Assembly (NCBI RefSeq): GCF_026650985.1
Contig: NZ_CP086239.1
Coordinates: 4,924,501 to 4,988,500 of the forward strand
DNA: 64,000 nt
DNA from: Clostridium estertheticum
GTDB taxonomy: Bacteria > Bacillota > Clostridia > Clostridiales > Clostridiaceae
Reading direction: 5' to 3'
In this document: positions 27,501-35,601 of the stretch, in pieces
Layout of the letters: every line of letters begins with the position of its first letter
Position numbering within the stretch: the first letter of the stretch is position 1
Position numbers and translations under genes: made by a program
Notes under the pieces: generated by a model
Told to the model about the DNA's origin: nothing
Databases searched by the model: none
The model's input: the letters and a program-made list of their open reading frames with translations, nothing else

Positions 27501-27653
27501 ATCCTTCATGTCTAAAAGTACTTTATTAGTTTTATGGTCTTTTAACAAAACATTTACCTTTTTCCAATTAAATAAATCAAAAACAGTAATAGCTTTATTC
27601 TTTTCTAATTCCTTTGTGAAAACCCGTTTAATCAAATTTTTTATCTCCGCCAT
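24597..27653 (-). CDS. nrdJ: Adenosylcobalamin-dependent (class II) ribonucleotide reductase
   Basis: Reduces ribonucleotides to deoxyribonucleotides using B12 as radical source, so it works with or without oxygen. 1018 residues. The active-site NPCGE motif is at 400-404 (Asn, Cys, Glu), the redox cysteines lie in TQASACF (C179) and TSCNLASI (C413), the P-loop-like FKGGSGTGTNFSSIRG is present, and a C-terminal zinc-ribbon-like Cys cluster ends the protein (CSLCSS, CKVCLDC). ATG 27653 begins MAEIKNLIKRVF. The frame extends to a GTG inside the Shine-Dalgarno, which cannot be used with that site. AGGAGGTG is 33 bases upstream, behind a hairpin (annotated separately). Confidence 0.95.
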   Translation of the reverse strand: MAEIKNLIKRVFTKELEKNKAITVFDLFNWKKVNVLLKDHKTNKVLLDMKDLEFPEHYSQNSCDIIASKYFRKSGLNNKKGYEDSMKLVAHRLVNFWCEALINETIIKSDEEKSIIYDELIYAFLNQMFAPNSPQWFNTGLNLSYGIKGGSLDNFYYDEKSKMIVKSKDAYTRTQASACFILSIEDKLLGKHSISEQYVTETKLFKGGSGTGTNFSSIRGIGEKLSSGGISSGLMSFLRGLDRNAGAIKSGGTTRRAAKMLCLDINHPEIMEFMTWKAKEEDKVRALTKMGYDGSFEGEAYETVSGQNGNNSIRFSDEFMTKVDKLSVDPDQTITLKGRCDSSIDKDISVKKLWDTFNDAAWKCADPAPQFDDTFNAWHTCPAGEDGEFGAKHNRINSTNPCGEYAFLDDTSCNLASINIYKFYDPKTKKFDVSGYVHLIGLTQLVLEASIHWGQFPTEDIARKTHLFRTTGLGLSNLASLFMVMGYPYDSEDARNIASSLTGIMTAQSYYVSSLIAKELSPFEKYDINKEYMQIVIRNHARAAGAIKSDFENLNYEPIKVDHDILTKDSLGAISETLKSCWTKALSSGENYGFRNAQVTVLAPTGTISFAMDCGATSVEPYFSHFIYKKLSGGGFMTIVNPVIKDSLANLGYSESETNDIFDYILRKEMVDENGFEYEKIVDGKIEGAPHLKREHLSIFDTANKCGSGKRYISFMGHVLMMAAITPMISGSISKTVNLPKNATINDFKEVILNSWKLGVKGISLYRDGSKASQPLNTTLSEDKELLLEDLSYDALLKKARSLQKTSNQSHSTREKPIGIRYGTTHPAQIEDVKIYTTVNRRSNGEISEIYITTDREGTIITGLLNSLSKAISVMLQHHVPADAISTMLRGQKFEPYGFVQKHPYIKSVSSISDLISKIIDIELGDYSRCQIKPDNYESTNIPNNPLIPVENEISTTLEESANVASPTSKETSKNISDGKIQGERLYSETCSLCSSTRLVRNGTCKVCLDCGTTTGCS

Positions 27654-27694
27654 AATTAATACTAGCTTAAAAAAAACTAGTATAAACACCTCCT
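27651..27694 (-). promoter_or_regulatory. nrdJ initiation region: SD, intervening hairpin, start codon
   Basis: Minus strand: a perfect AGGAGGTG (27687-27694), GTTT-like linker, then ATACTAG (T8-AAG loop) CTAGTAT, then TAATT and ATG. Folding would set the SD about ten bases from the ATG. No start codon lies at normal distance from this SD. Confidence 0.55.
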
Positions 27695-27699
27695 ATTAG

Positions 27700-28012
27700 T
27701 TGCATATTAATCTTAAATCATGTAAAATATAAGTCTGTATGTTTGAAATTATTATACCTAAGTAGTTATATTAATTATTTAGGTATATTTTATGTAATAT
27801 TAAATATAATACCATATGTAGTAGTTTTAAAATAATCGCCACTACATATGGTATTATATAATATATTTTATAAAAAATCAAATAATAAATTAACTCAAAT
27901 TATGACTAATTACGGGCTTACTTATTAAATATAGTAGTATAATAAATGTATACTTAGTATAGCACTATATTCGATATGCATTTATTATTTTGGAAGAGGT
28001 GAAGATGAAATT
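27700..28012. other. Intergenic region between nrdJ and the hexapeptide-repeat gene, with two inverted repeats
   Basis: No gene. Contains a perfect 18-bp inverted repeat, TATAATACCATATGTAGT (27805-27822) with its complement at 27841-27858 around an 18-nt loop, and an 8-bp repeat ATACCTAA (27754-27761) / TTAGGTAT (27779-27786). I see no NrdR box and no cobalamin riboswitch consensus. Confidence 0.6.
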
Positions 28013-28519
28013 ATGATACATCAATTCGATGGACAAATCCCGAGTATACATAAAAATACTTTTATTGCTAGCAGCGCAGACGTCATAGGAAATGTATCTA
28101 TAGGAGAGTACAGCAGTATTTGGTTTGGAGCTGTATTAAGAGGTGATATGAATTCTATGTCTATAGGTAATTACACAAATGTTCAAGATAACTGCACTAT
28201 ACATAATGATGATGAGTTCGCTATTAATATTGGAGATTATGTAACTATAGGACATAATGCTATAATACATGGTTGTACAATTGCAAATTATACTTTAATC
28301 GGAATGGGAAGTACAATCCTTAATGGTGCAGAAATAGGAGAGTATACTATAATTGGAGCTGGTAGTTTAGTTACGCAAGGGAAAAAAATACCGTCTGGTG
28401 TTTTATGCATGGGAGTGCCGGCAAGGGTTGTAAGAATGTTAACGGTTCAGGAAAAAGAAGGCTTAAAAGAATCAGCGCATCATTATGCTGAACTTTCAAT
28501 GAAATATATAATGAAATAA
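28013..28519 (+). CDS. Gamma-carbonic-anhydrase-like hexapeptide-repeat protein
   Basis: A 168-residue left-handed beta-helix protein of the YrdA/PaaY/gamma-CA family, a trimer with zinc at the subunit interface. The three metal-binding histidines are at 64 (NCTIHND), 81 (TIGHNA) and 86 (IIHGC). Hexapeptide repeats run from about 17 to 135, followed by a C-terminal helix. Carbonic anhydrase activity is not certain for this subgroup. AGAGGTGAAG precedes the ATG. Confidence 0.9.
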   Translation: MIHQFDGQIPSIHKNTFIASSADVIGNVSIGEYSSIWFGAVLRGDMNSMSIGNYTNVQDNCTIHNDDEFAINIGDYVTIGHNAIIHGCTIANYTLIGMGSTILNGAEIGEYTIIGAGSLVTQGKKIPSGVLCMGVPARVVRMLTVQEKEGLKESAHHYAELSMKYIMK

Positions 28520-28571
28520 TTTATATTAAATATAGAGTAAAAGATTGGGGCTTTTTTAAGGAGCGAGAAAA

Positions 28572-29069
28572 ATGATAAAATTAAATGGAATAGAGAAGAT
28601 GACAAGTGAGCAGAAATATAAATATATGCTAATCCTTTTAGAAGGTCAGCTTAGCTCAGAAAAAAATGACATGGCAAATTTATGTAATGCAACGGCCATA
28701 ATTAAAGCAATTATGGATCGGGTGAATTGGGCAGGGTTTTACATACTAAGGGGTAATACATTAATTCTTGGAATGTTTCAGGGACTTCCGGCTTGTAATA
28801 GAGTAGAAGTAGGCAAGGGAGTGTGCGGAGCAGCTGTAACGCAAAAAAAACCTCAGCTTGTAGAAAATGTTCATGACTTTTCTGGGCACATCGCTTGCGA
28901 CTCTTCAACAAATTCAGAAATTGTTATACCTATAATAAAAGATGATGTAGTTTATGGAGTTTTAGATTTAGATAGTCAAGACATAGGAAGGTTTACCAAA
29001 CTAGAAGAAAAATATTTAGTCGAATTTGTAGATATTCTTAACAAATATATAGATTGGTCAAAAGTTTAA
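28572..29069 (+). CDS. msrC: Free methionine-(R)-sulfoxide reductase (fRMsr, GAF domain)
   Basis: Reduces free methionine-R-sulfoxide, an oxidative-damage repair function in the cytoplasm. A 165-residue single GAF domain contains the three family cysteines at C75, C85 and C109 (LPACNR, GVCGAA, HIACDSSTNSEI). Their spacing of 10 and 24 matches the characterised yeast enzyme. AAGGAGCGAG is before the ATG. It lies between the hexapeptide-repeat gene and cvfB with short gaps and may be co-transcribed with them. Confidence 0.92.
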   Translation: MIKLNGIEKMTSEQKYKYMLILLEGQLSSEKNDMANLCNATAIIKAIMDRVNWAGFYILRGNTLILGMFQGLPACNRVEVGKGVCGAAVTQKKPQLVENVHDFSGHIACDSSTNSEIVIPIIKDDVVYGVLDLDSQDIGRFTKLEEKYLVEFVDILNKYIDWSKV

Positions 29070-29088
29070 AAAAGGTAGGGGATATTAA

Positions 29089-29985
29089 ATGATAAAAATA
29101 GGAGATATTAATAGTTTAAAGGTAGTTAGAAGGGCAGATTTTGGTTACTACTTGGGTGCTGAGACAGATAGTACGGATGATGATATATTACTTCCAATGA
29201 AAAGTACAGTAGGTAGAGCACTTAAAATTGACGATGAAGTTGAAGCGTTTATATACAGGGATTCGAGTGACAGATTAATTGCAACTTTAAAAAAGCCAAT
29301 GGCAAAAGTTGGAGACTTAGCTTATCTTAAGGTAGTTGACATGACTACAATAGGAAGTTTTGTTGAAATTGGTTTAGAAAGAGATATATTAGTTCCTTTT
29401 AAAGAGGAAAATTATAGCTTGGAAACAGGTAAAAAATATCTTTTCTATATATATTTAGATAAGACTGGAAGACTTGCAGCCACTACTTTTATTGATAAGT
29501 ATTTATATGATACAGATTCATATGAAATTGATGATGAAGTGGAGGGTACAGTATACGGAATCCAGACTAATGGTACATTAATGATAGCTATTGATGATAT
29601 TTATAGAGCTGTTATTCTAAGAAATGAGAATTACGCTAGTGTAATACCTGGAGATAGACTAACAGTGAGAGTACAGAAATATTACGAGGATGGTAAAATG
29701 GATGTAACAGCTAGAAAACCAAGACTAGAAGAAAGAGATTTAGTTGAACGTCAAATAATAGAATTCTTAGATAAGTCTGGTGGTTCTATGGTATACAATG
29801 ATAAAAGTTCTCCAGATGATATAAAGAAAACATTTAAAACCAGTAAAAATGCATTTAAAAGAGCATTGGGTGGACTTATGAAAAGTGGCTGGATTGTTCA
29901 AGACACGGATGGTACTAGATTAATAGAACAAGAGACTAAATTAGAAGAACAAGAGACTAAATTAGAAGAAATAGAAAAAGAATAA
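29089..29985 (+). CDS. cvfB: S1-like RNA-binding protein CvfB
   Basis: A 298-residue cytoplasmic protein with three S1-like beta-barrels (about 1-65, 70-135, 150-215) and a C-terminal winged helix (SSPDDIKKTFKTSKNAFKRA, then GGLMKSGWI). This matches the CvfB/YitL family, which affects virulence and RNA processing in Staphylococcus. AAGGTAGGGG precedes the ATG. The tail is odd: it ends in a twice-repeated EQETKLE unit encoded by a 21-bp exact tandem repeat. Confidence 0.9.
   Translation: MIKIGDINSLKVVRRADFGYYLGAETDSTDDDILLPMKSTVGRALKIDDEVEAFIYRDSSDRLIATLKKPMAKVGDLAYLKVVDMTTIGSFVEIGLERDILVPFKEENYSLETGKKYLFYIYLDKTGRLAATTFIDKYLYDTDSYEIDDEVEGTVYGIQTNGTLMIAIDDIYRAVILRNENYASVIPGDRLTVRVQKYYEDGKMDVTARKPRLEERDLVERQIIEFLDKSGGSMVYNDKSSPDDIKKTFKTSKNAFKRALGGLMKSGWIVQDTDGTRLIEQETKLEEQETKLEEIEKE
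29926..29967 (+). repeat. 21-bp tandem repeat (two exact copies) within cvfB
   Basis: Two identical 21-bp units starting GAACAAGAGACTAAATTAG, in frame, encode the heptapeptide EQETKLE twice at the acidic C-terminus. Confidence 0.9.
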
Positions 29986-30000
29986 ATAATAGAAATTACT

Positions 30001-30051
30001 TAAACGGCTAAAGTCTTAAATATTAAAAGGCTTTAGTCGTTTAATATTTTT
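30001..30051 (+). terminator. Rho-independent terminator after cvfB
   Basis: TTAAACGGCTAAAG pairs with CTTTAGTCGTTTAA, with a further CTT/AAG inside, followed by ATATTTTTT. Confidence 0.85.
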
Positions 30052-30121
30052 TGCGATTTTTTGCAAGAAATCCTTAAGTTGTGGAATACTAAATTAACGC
30101 AGCTTGGAGGTGTATAAATTA

Positions 30122-31345
30122 ATGAAAGAACATATTTGCAAAATTAGTACTTCTATTATTATTCTGTCGTCTTTTCTTTTATTAGTAGGGTTATTTTGCT
30201 ATAAATCAAATGATTTTTTTACAAGTAAAGCTATGGCTATTTCTACAATAGCTCCTGTAAATCCTGATACAGCTGAGATCACAAAAGTAATTGAAGATAT
30301 TTATAAAGATCGTAATTCAATGTTTATTACTAAAGATATTACTAATCTACCTAATTATTATGATGTTTCTCAAAAGCTTGGAAAATGGAGCTTGGAGCAT
30401 GAAGTGAAAAGACTTAGTTATTTTAATGATTGGTCATGTCAAAGAGATATGAACTATGTAAAGGTTGAATCTACTCCAAAAGTTAGAAAAATAACTAGTA
30501 CACAAGGAGGTCTTCGCTTATTAGTAGATGAATATTACAAATTCCAATATACTTACAAAAATGATGTAAATCCGACTACAAATATTTTTGGAGTGGGACT
30601 AACACACTCTATGGATTTAATAAAAAAAGATGGAAAGTGGTTAATTTACTCTGATTGGTATTTAGATTGCTTTGAAGATGCTTTAAAATCTTATTCAGGG
30701 GAAATAAAAGATCCTAAGCTTAATATTGATAATAAGGAAAAATATAATCTTCAAAATTGTCCTAAAATACTAGCTGAACCAAAAGCTGTTACCAAAGGTA
30801 AATATGATAAAATAAATGCTGTTAAATATGCTGATAAATACTGTGGAATACCATGGGCAAGTGGAAATTTAAAAAAATATAATAAAAAGTACACAAATTA
30901 TACTGGCATTGGTGGAAATTGTACTAATTATGTATCTCAATCAATGGGAGATAAAGAAGGTGGTGGTCTAGAATTTGATGGTGTTTGGCATTGTACTTAC
31001 AAAAAATATGGTGGAGCTGACGGAACATCCGCATGGGTTAATGCTGACGCATTTAAACAATATTTGACTTATAGTGGTAGGGGCAAAATAATAGGAAAAG
31101 GGACATTTAAGGAATTAATCTCTCCTATTCCTGGTTATCCATGTGGTGTTATACAAAAATTAGATCTAGGTGATCTTATTTGTTACGCAAAAGGTAGTGA
31201 TATAGATCATTTTGCTATAGTTACTGGTTTTGATTCTCATGGTTATCCTCTTGTTAATACTCATACCATTGATAGATATCATGTGCCTTGGGATTTAGGT
31301 TGGGGAGATAAAAATATCAAGTTTTATTTTATACATGTAAGATAG
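30122..31345 (+). CDS. Exported amidase-domain (Amidase_6-like) protein
   Basis: A 407-residue protein with an N-terminal signal or anchor helix (about 8-28), a helical region, and a C-terminal putative amidase/NlpC-like domain from about 225. This domain has AVKYADKYCGIPWAS, the nucleophile block GGNCTNYVSQ (Cys267) and IDHFAIVTG (His363), as in PF12671. It likely hydrolyses peptide or amide bonds in wall or spore peptidoglycan. The start is the ATG with GGAGGTG nine bases upstream; the longer TTG frame begins within that site. Confidence 0.85.
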   Translation: MKEHICKISTSIIILSSFLLLVGLFCYKSNDFFTSKAMAISTIAPVNPDTAEITKVIEDIYKDRNSMFITKDITNLPNYYDVSQKLGKWSLEHEVKRLSYFNDWSCQRDMNYVKVESTPKVRKITSTQGGLRLLVDEYYKFQYTYKNDVNPTTNIFGVGLTHSMDLIKKDGKWLIYSDWYLDCFEDALKSYSGEIKDPKLNIDNKEKYNLQNCPKILAEPKAVTKGKYDKINAVKYADKYCGIPWASGNLKKYNKKYTNYTGIGGNCTNYVSQSMGDKEGGGLEFDGVWHCTYKKYGGADGTSAWVNADAFKQYLTYSGRGKIIGKGTFKELISPIPGYPCGVIQKLDLGDLICYAKGSDIDHFAIVTGFDSHGYPLVNTHTIDRYHVPWDLGWGDKNIKFYFIHVR

Positions 31346-31475
31346 ATAAAAATTTATAAAGCATAAAATATATTTTTTAAAAAAATTTTAACTCTTTTAT
31401 TAAACATGAATTTTTATTATTTTGGTTATACTATATTCGAAGAAAAAATTATTTTATTAATAAGGAGGATTTTTA

Positions 31476-32018
31476 ATGAAATCAAAAAACATATTATTAA
31501 CATCGGCTATACTAGCCGTATTACTTGTAGGATGTAACATGAAAGCTCCAATTCAAACACCTAAAACACCTAAAACAACTCAAACAACTCCAAAGGTAAT
31601 AACCGCAACTTCAATGGTAAGTACTCCAAATGAATTTGAAAAGGCTATAAGTAAAGATGGTATACAGACTATTGATTTGAAAAAAAGTTTAACTATAAAT
31701 AAAGACCTTGTAGTTGATGGTGAGTTTAGAAATGATAAAGCTCTTTTGGAACGCAAGATAAACCTATACAGTCAAGATAAATCTAAGAACATAGGAGATA
31801 GATTCACTTTAACTGTGCCAAAATTAACTATTAAAAGTACTCAAACCAGTATGGAACATGGAACTTTCAAAGGTGACCTTTATATTTCTGCAAATAACTT
31901 CCAGTTAATAGATACTAAGGTTGATGGAAATGTATATTTTACTACACCTGAAGCTAAAAACACATGTAAAATGGATGCTAAAAGTAAAGTTACTGGAAAA
32001 CAACAATCAATAAAATAA
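31476..32018 (+). CDS. Putative lipoprotein with beta-solenoid-like domain
   Basis: A 180-residue lipoprotein. The lipobox LLVGC puts the lipidated cysteine at residue 20. A Pro/Thr/Lys linker (about 25-42) precedes a domain of short beta repeats (LTINKDLVVDGEF, GTFKGDLYISANNFQLID, VDGNVYF) that resembles polymer-forming or pectate-lyase-like folds. No catalytic residues are evident. AAGGAGG lies eight bases upstream. Function unknown. Confidence 0.75.
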   Translation: MKSKNILLTSAILAVLLVGCNMKAPIQTPKTPKTTQTTPKVITATSMVSTPNEFEKAISKDGIQTIDLKKSLTINKDLVVDGEFRNDKALLERKINLYSQDKSKNIGDRFTLTVPKLTIKSTQTSMEHGTFKGDLYISANNFQLIDTKVDGNVYFTTPEAKNTCKMDAKSKVTGKQQSIK

Positions 32019-32070
32019 TATAATATAAATGAATTCAAATATTAAAGCAAAAAAACACATATATGTTATT

Positions 32071-32120
32071 CAAATAAATAGAGGTTGATGAATTAATTCA
32101 CCAACCTCTATTTATTTGAT
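32071..32120. terminator. Bidirectional terminator
   Basis: CAAATAAATAGAGGTTG (32071-32087) pairs perfectly with CAACCTCTATTTATTTG (32102-32118). It ends the lipoprotein gene and the converging ATPase gene. Confidence 0.9.
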
Positions 32121-34792
32121 TAATTTTCTAAAGTTTTAGATGATAAACGTTTAAACATTTTTACAATTTCATTTAAGATTAAGGGCATGAGGGATAATAT
32201 AGTTACGAAACCCCAATCATTAATACTCAAAGCATGAACACTAAATGCATTTGCAAGTGGTGGTATTGTTATTATAAGGATTTGTAGCATTAGGCCTAAG
32301 ATAATAGATCCAATTAAATATTTATTTGAAAATAAACCTATTTGGAATATGGACTTCTTTTCATTTCTCATATTTAATGAATGAACAAGCTGAGAGCAAC
32401 TAAGGACTACAAAAGCCATAGTTTGTGCATGTTCTAAAGCATCTGGTTTAAGGCCTTTCGGGAATAGTGGGAATAGATTTGTATCACCACTATAGTATTT
32501 TGCACCTATTATAAATGCTGCTAGGGTTAGTATTCCAATTAACAATCCATTAAGAGCTAAACTTAAGGTTCCGTTCTTAAATAAACTATCCTTTGGATTA
32601 CGTGGCTTATATTTCATTACGTCGGGGTCGCCAGGATCGACTCCTAGAGCTAGAGCTGGAAGTGTATCTGTAATTAAGTTAACCCACAATATATGGATGG
32701 GGCGAAGGGGAGATGCCCAACCTAAAAGTATTGCAAAAAACAGTGCTATAATTTCTCCGACATTACAGGAGATAAGGAATATTACAGTCTTTTTGATATT
32801 GCGAAAGATGTTTCTTCCTTCTTTTATAGCAGCAACAATAGTTGAAAAATTATCATCCATTAATACCATATCAGCGGCACCCTTAGCTACATCAGTACCT
32901 GTTATACCCATTGCAACGCCGATGTTTGCTATTTTAAGAGAGGGCGCATCATTTACTCCGTCTCCAGTCATTGATACTATGTTTCCTTTGGATTTAAAAG
33001 CTTTTATAATTTTCACTTTATGCTCTGGAGATACTCTTGCGAATACCCTAATATTATCAATCCTATTATTTAATTCGACCTCTGAAATTTTATCAAGCTC
33101 AGTTCCAGACATAACGGCTTTAGAATCATTTGTAATATTAAGTTCTTTTGCAATAGCAAAAGCTGTATTTTGATGGTCACCAGTTATCATTACAGTCTTA
33201 ATTCCTGACGCGTGACATAGTGCAATAGAATCTCTAACCTCAAGCCTTGGTGGATCTATCATTCCAACGAGCCCAATAAGTATTAAATCATTTTCTAAAG
33301 AATCAATATCTACATGATTTGTTTTAAGAATTTTATAAGCAGCACCCAAAACTCTTAATGCATCATCAGACATGTTATTTGCGATTGCTATTATGTCTTT
33401 TTTTATTTCAGGAGTAATAGTTACGATGTTACCTTTGATATAGGCTTTAGTACATATATTTAACAGATTATCTATTGCTCCTTTTGTCATTACATAATAT
33501 TCATCATCATATTTATTTACAGTAGTCATTAATTTTCTATCCGATTCAAAAGGAATCTCATCAATTCTTTGATGTTTTTTCTCTAGGTCATCTTTAAATA
33601 TATTGTTGCGTGCACCAGCTACGAGTAGCGCAATTTCAGTTGGATCACCTGTTTTTGAATTTTCGGAGTAGGTAGCATCATTACATAAAATGAGATTTTC
33701 AAGTAGCAACTTATGCTCTTTATCATTAAGATTTAAAGTCTCAATATTTCCTAGGGAATCTCCTGCATAAAATTTTGTTATAGTCATTTTATTTTGAGTT
33801 AAGGTTCCTGTTTTGTCTGAACATATAATATTTACTGAACCTAAAGTTTCAACAGCAGGTAGTTTACGTACAATTGCATTCTCCTTAATCATTTTTTGAA
33901 CTCCCATAGCAAGTACTATAGTGACTATTGCAGGGAGACCTTCAGGGATAGCTGCAACAGCTAAACTAATGGATGTAAGAAGCATTTCAAAAAGATCTCT
34001 CCTTTGAAGAACACCTACAACAAACATAAGAGCACATATAAATAATGCACCTATTCCAAGGAATTTTCCAAGCTGTGCTAGTTTTTTTTGCAATGGAGTT
34101 TCGGTATCTACTTTTTCGTCTAGCATTTTAGCAATTTTACCAATCTCAGTGTTCATTCCAGTAGAAACAGCTATGCCAACACCTCTACCATAGGTTGCAA
34201 GAGTTGACATAAAGAGCATGTTTTTTTGATCTCCTAGTGGGATATCATCGCCGGTTAATACAAGTGTTGCATCTTTATCCACTGGCACAGATTCTCCTGT
34301 AAGTGTAGATTCCTCGATTTTTAAATTTGCAGTTTCAAGTAGCCTTAAATCGCAAGGTACATATCGTCCAGCGTCAATAATAATAATATCGCCAGGTACA
34401 ACTTCTCTAGATGGAATTTCTTTTACATCTCCGTCACGTCTAACTACGGCATTTGGAGTGGAGAGTTTCTTCAATGCATCAAGAGCTTTTTCTGCTTTAG
34501 ATTCTTGAATAATTCCTACGGTAGCATTGATAACAATTACGATAGCAATTATAACTGCATCGCTTGTTTCACCAAGAAGGGCAGAAATTACAGCAGCTGC
34601 AATTAAAATGTAAATTAGAATATCATTTAATTGGGCAAAAAACATAACTAGTAGTGTTTTAGGTTTTTTAGTTTCTAACTGATTGAATCCAAATTTTTCT
34701 CTTTGGATTTCTGATTCTTTTTGAGAAAGCCCCGTTTCTAAATTGGAGTTAAATTCTTTTAGAACTTCTTTTATAGTTTTACGTGCAAACAT
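32120..34792 (-). CDS. P-type (P2, Ca2+/Mn2+-type) cation-exporting ATPase
   Basis: An 890-residue membrane ATPase. Visible are the actuator TGES motif (STLTGESVPVD), the M4 cation site AAIPEGLPAIV, the phosphorylation site DKTGT at Asp326, the hinge GDGVNDAPSL, and the M6 site NLITDTLPALALG. These are the P2A/Ca2+ pump residues. The gene sits behind a yybP-ykoY riboswitch, which senses Mn2+, so export of Mn2+ is at least as likely as Ca2+. ATG 34792 is chosen because AGAGGTGG lies six bases before it. Confidence 0.93.
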   Translation of the reverse strand: MFARKTIKEVLKEFNSNLETGLSQKESEIQREKFGFNQLETKKPKTLLVMFFAQLNDILIYILIAAAVISALLGETSDAVIIAIVIVINATVGIIQESKAEKALDALKKLSTPNAVVRRDGDVKEIPSREVVPGDIIIIDAGRYVPCDLRLLETANLKIEESTLTGESVPVDKDATLVLTGDDIPLGDQKNMLFMSTLATYGRGVGIAVSTGMNTEIGKIAKMLDEKVDTETPLQKKLAQLGKFLGIGALFICALMFVVGVLQRRDLFEMLLTSISLAVAAIPEGLPAIVTIVLAMGVQKMIKENAIVRKLPAVETLGSVNIICSDKTGTLTQNKMTITKFYAGDSLGNIETLNLNDKEHKLLLENLILCNDATYSENSKTGDPTEIALLVAGARNNIFKDDLEKKHQRIDEIPFESDRKLMTTVNKYDDEYYVMTKGAIDNLLNICTKAYIKGNIVTITPEIKKDIIAIANNMSDDALRVLGAAYKILKTNHVDIDSLENDLILIGLVGMIDPPRLEVRDSIALCHASGIKTVMITGDHQNTAFAIAKELNITNDSKAVMSGTELDKISEVELNNRIDNIRVFARVSPEHKVKIIKAFKSKGNIVSMTGDGVNDAPSLKIANIGVAMGITGTDVAKGAADMVLMDDNFSTIVAAIKEGRNIFRNIKKTVIFLISCNVGEIIALFFAILLGWASPLRPIHILWVNLITDTLPALALGVDPGDPDVMKYKPRNPKDSLFKNGTLSLALNGLLIGILTLAAFIIGAKYYSGDTNLFPLFPKGLKPDALEHAQTMAFVVLSCSQLVHSLNMRNEKKSIFQIGLFSNKYLIGSIILGLMLQILIITIPPLANAFSVHALSINDWGFVTILSLMPLILNEIVKMFKRLSSKTLEN

Positions 34793-34844
34793 GAATACCA
34801 CCTCTTTTTATAGTATTTGTAAGTACAGTGAAAATTATTAGAGA

Positions 34845-34986
34845 CAAAAAAAACCTTTGCTCTATTAAAAAAATAGAACAAAGGTCTGGCAACATCTAGT
34901 GAGTTAATTATCCGGGTGTATTTTAGTACACCGTGATGACGAACAATCAAAAGCAGAAAAACTGCCCTCGCTACTCCCCTTTGGTA
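34845..34986 (-). promoter_or_regulatory. yybP-ykoY (Mn2+) riboswitch with switching terminator
   Basis: Minus strand: CAAAGG GGAGTAGCGAGGGC at the 5' side, then CGTCATCACGGTGTAC..., then GTTGCCAGACCTTTG. The GGGGAGTAGC and CATCACGG blocks are family hallmarks. CAAAGG/CCTTTG closes the aptamer helix. The same CCTTTG can instead pair with CAAAGG (minus strand of 34854-34859) in a terminator stem followed by nine U. The two helices exclude each other, so Mn2+ binding should allow read-through into the ATPase gene. Confidence 0.92.
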
Positions 34987-34996
34987 CATTAAACAT

Positions 34997-35025
34997 ATCA
35001 TATCATATTATTAGAAATGAAACAA
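34997..35025 (-). promoter_or_regulatory. Promoter of the riboswitch-ATPase transcript
   Basis: Minus strand TTGTTT (35020-35025), 17-base spacer, TATGAT (34997-35002). Transcription would start a few bases before the aptamer. Confidence 0.65.
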
Positions 35026-35064
35026 TAAGTATATTAGGTAAACAAAGGCGAATATTTAAAAAAA

Positions 35065-35601
35065 TCATATGGGTAATAGGCCATAAAATATAATGCCTAA
35101 TATTCCAGAAATCATTATTGTTATAATTGGATTAAATTTATCAGTTAGTAGTAGTCCGAGTATTATAAATCCTATTATTACGCTTTTAATGTCCTTATAA
35201 GATTCACGTCCTAGTGATAAGAATACAGAAATTATAAGACCAATCATAGCGGGACGCATACCGGCAAGGGCGGCTTTCATTATATATGAATTTTTAAATT
35301 TTACAATATAATGGTTTGCAATGGAAACTAGAACAAAAGAAAATGAAATTACACCTAAAGTTGCAGCGATACTACCCGATATACCGGCCACTTTAAAGCC
35401 TACAAAAGTAGCTGAATTTATGGATATTGGTCCTGGAGTCATCTGCGATATTCCAATAATATCAACAAACTCTTTATAGCTAATCCAATTATTGCTTTTT
35501 ACAATTTCTTTTTCGATAAGTGGAAGCATAGCATAACCTCCGCCAAAGCTAAAGGCACCTATTTTTAAAAAGGATAGAAAAATTTTAGTTAGAATACCCA
35601 T
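35065..35601 (-). CDS. Chromate transporter-family protein, half-size (second of pair)
   Basis: A 178-residue membrane protein of the short-chain CHR family, with five to six helices and the signature FSFGGGYAMLPLIE (about 17-30) and TPGPISINSATFVGF. Its ATG directly abuts the stop codon of the paired gene (TAAATG), so translation is coupled. Short CHR proteins act as heterodimers. The true substrate in clostridia is not established and need not be chromate. Confidence 0.9.
   Translation of the reverse strand: MGILTKIFLSFLKIGAFSFGGGYAMLPLIEKEIVKSNNWISYKEFVDIIGISQMTPGPISINSATFVGFKVAGISGSIAATLGVISFSFVLVSIANHYIVKFKNSYIMKAALAGMRPAMIGLIISVFLSLGRESYKDIKSVIIGFIILGLLLTDKFNPIITIMISGILGIIFYGLLPI

Noticed and set aside
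27651-27689. Upstream GTG start of nrdJ (extra 12 hydrophobic residues)
   Set aside because: The GTG is the last part of the AGGAGGTG itself, and the added residues are encoded by the hairpin loop and arms, which is unlike family N-termini.
27700-28012. NrdR boxes or cobalamin riboswitch for the B12-dependent reductase
   Set aside because: No sequence resembling the NrdR consensus or the B12-box was found; only the inverted repeats are present.
32697-33173. 158-codon plus-strand ORF inside the P-type ATPase
   Set aside because: Antisense to the conserved P-domain and M5-M6 segments of the pump; no RBS.
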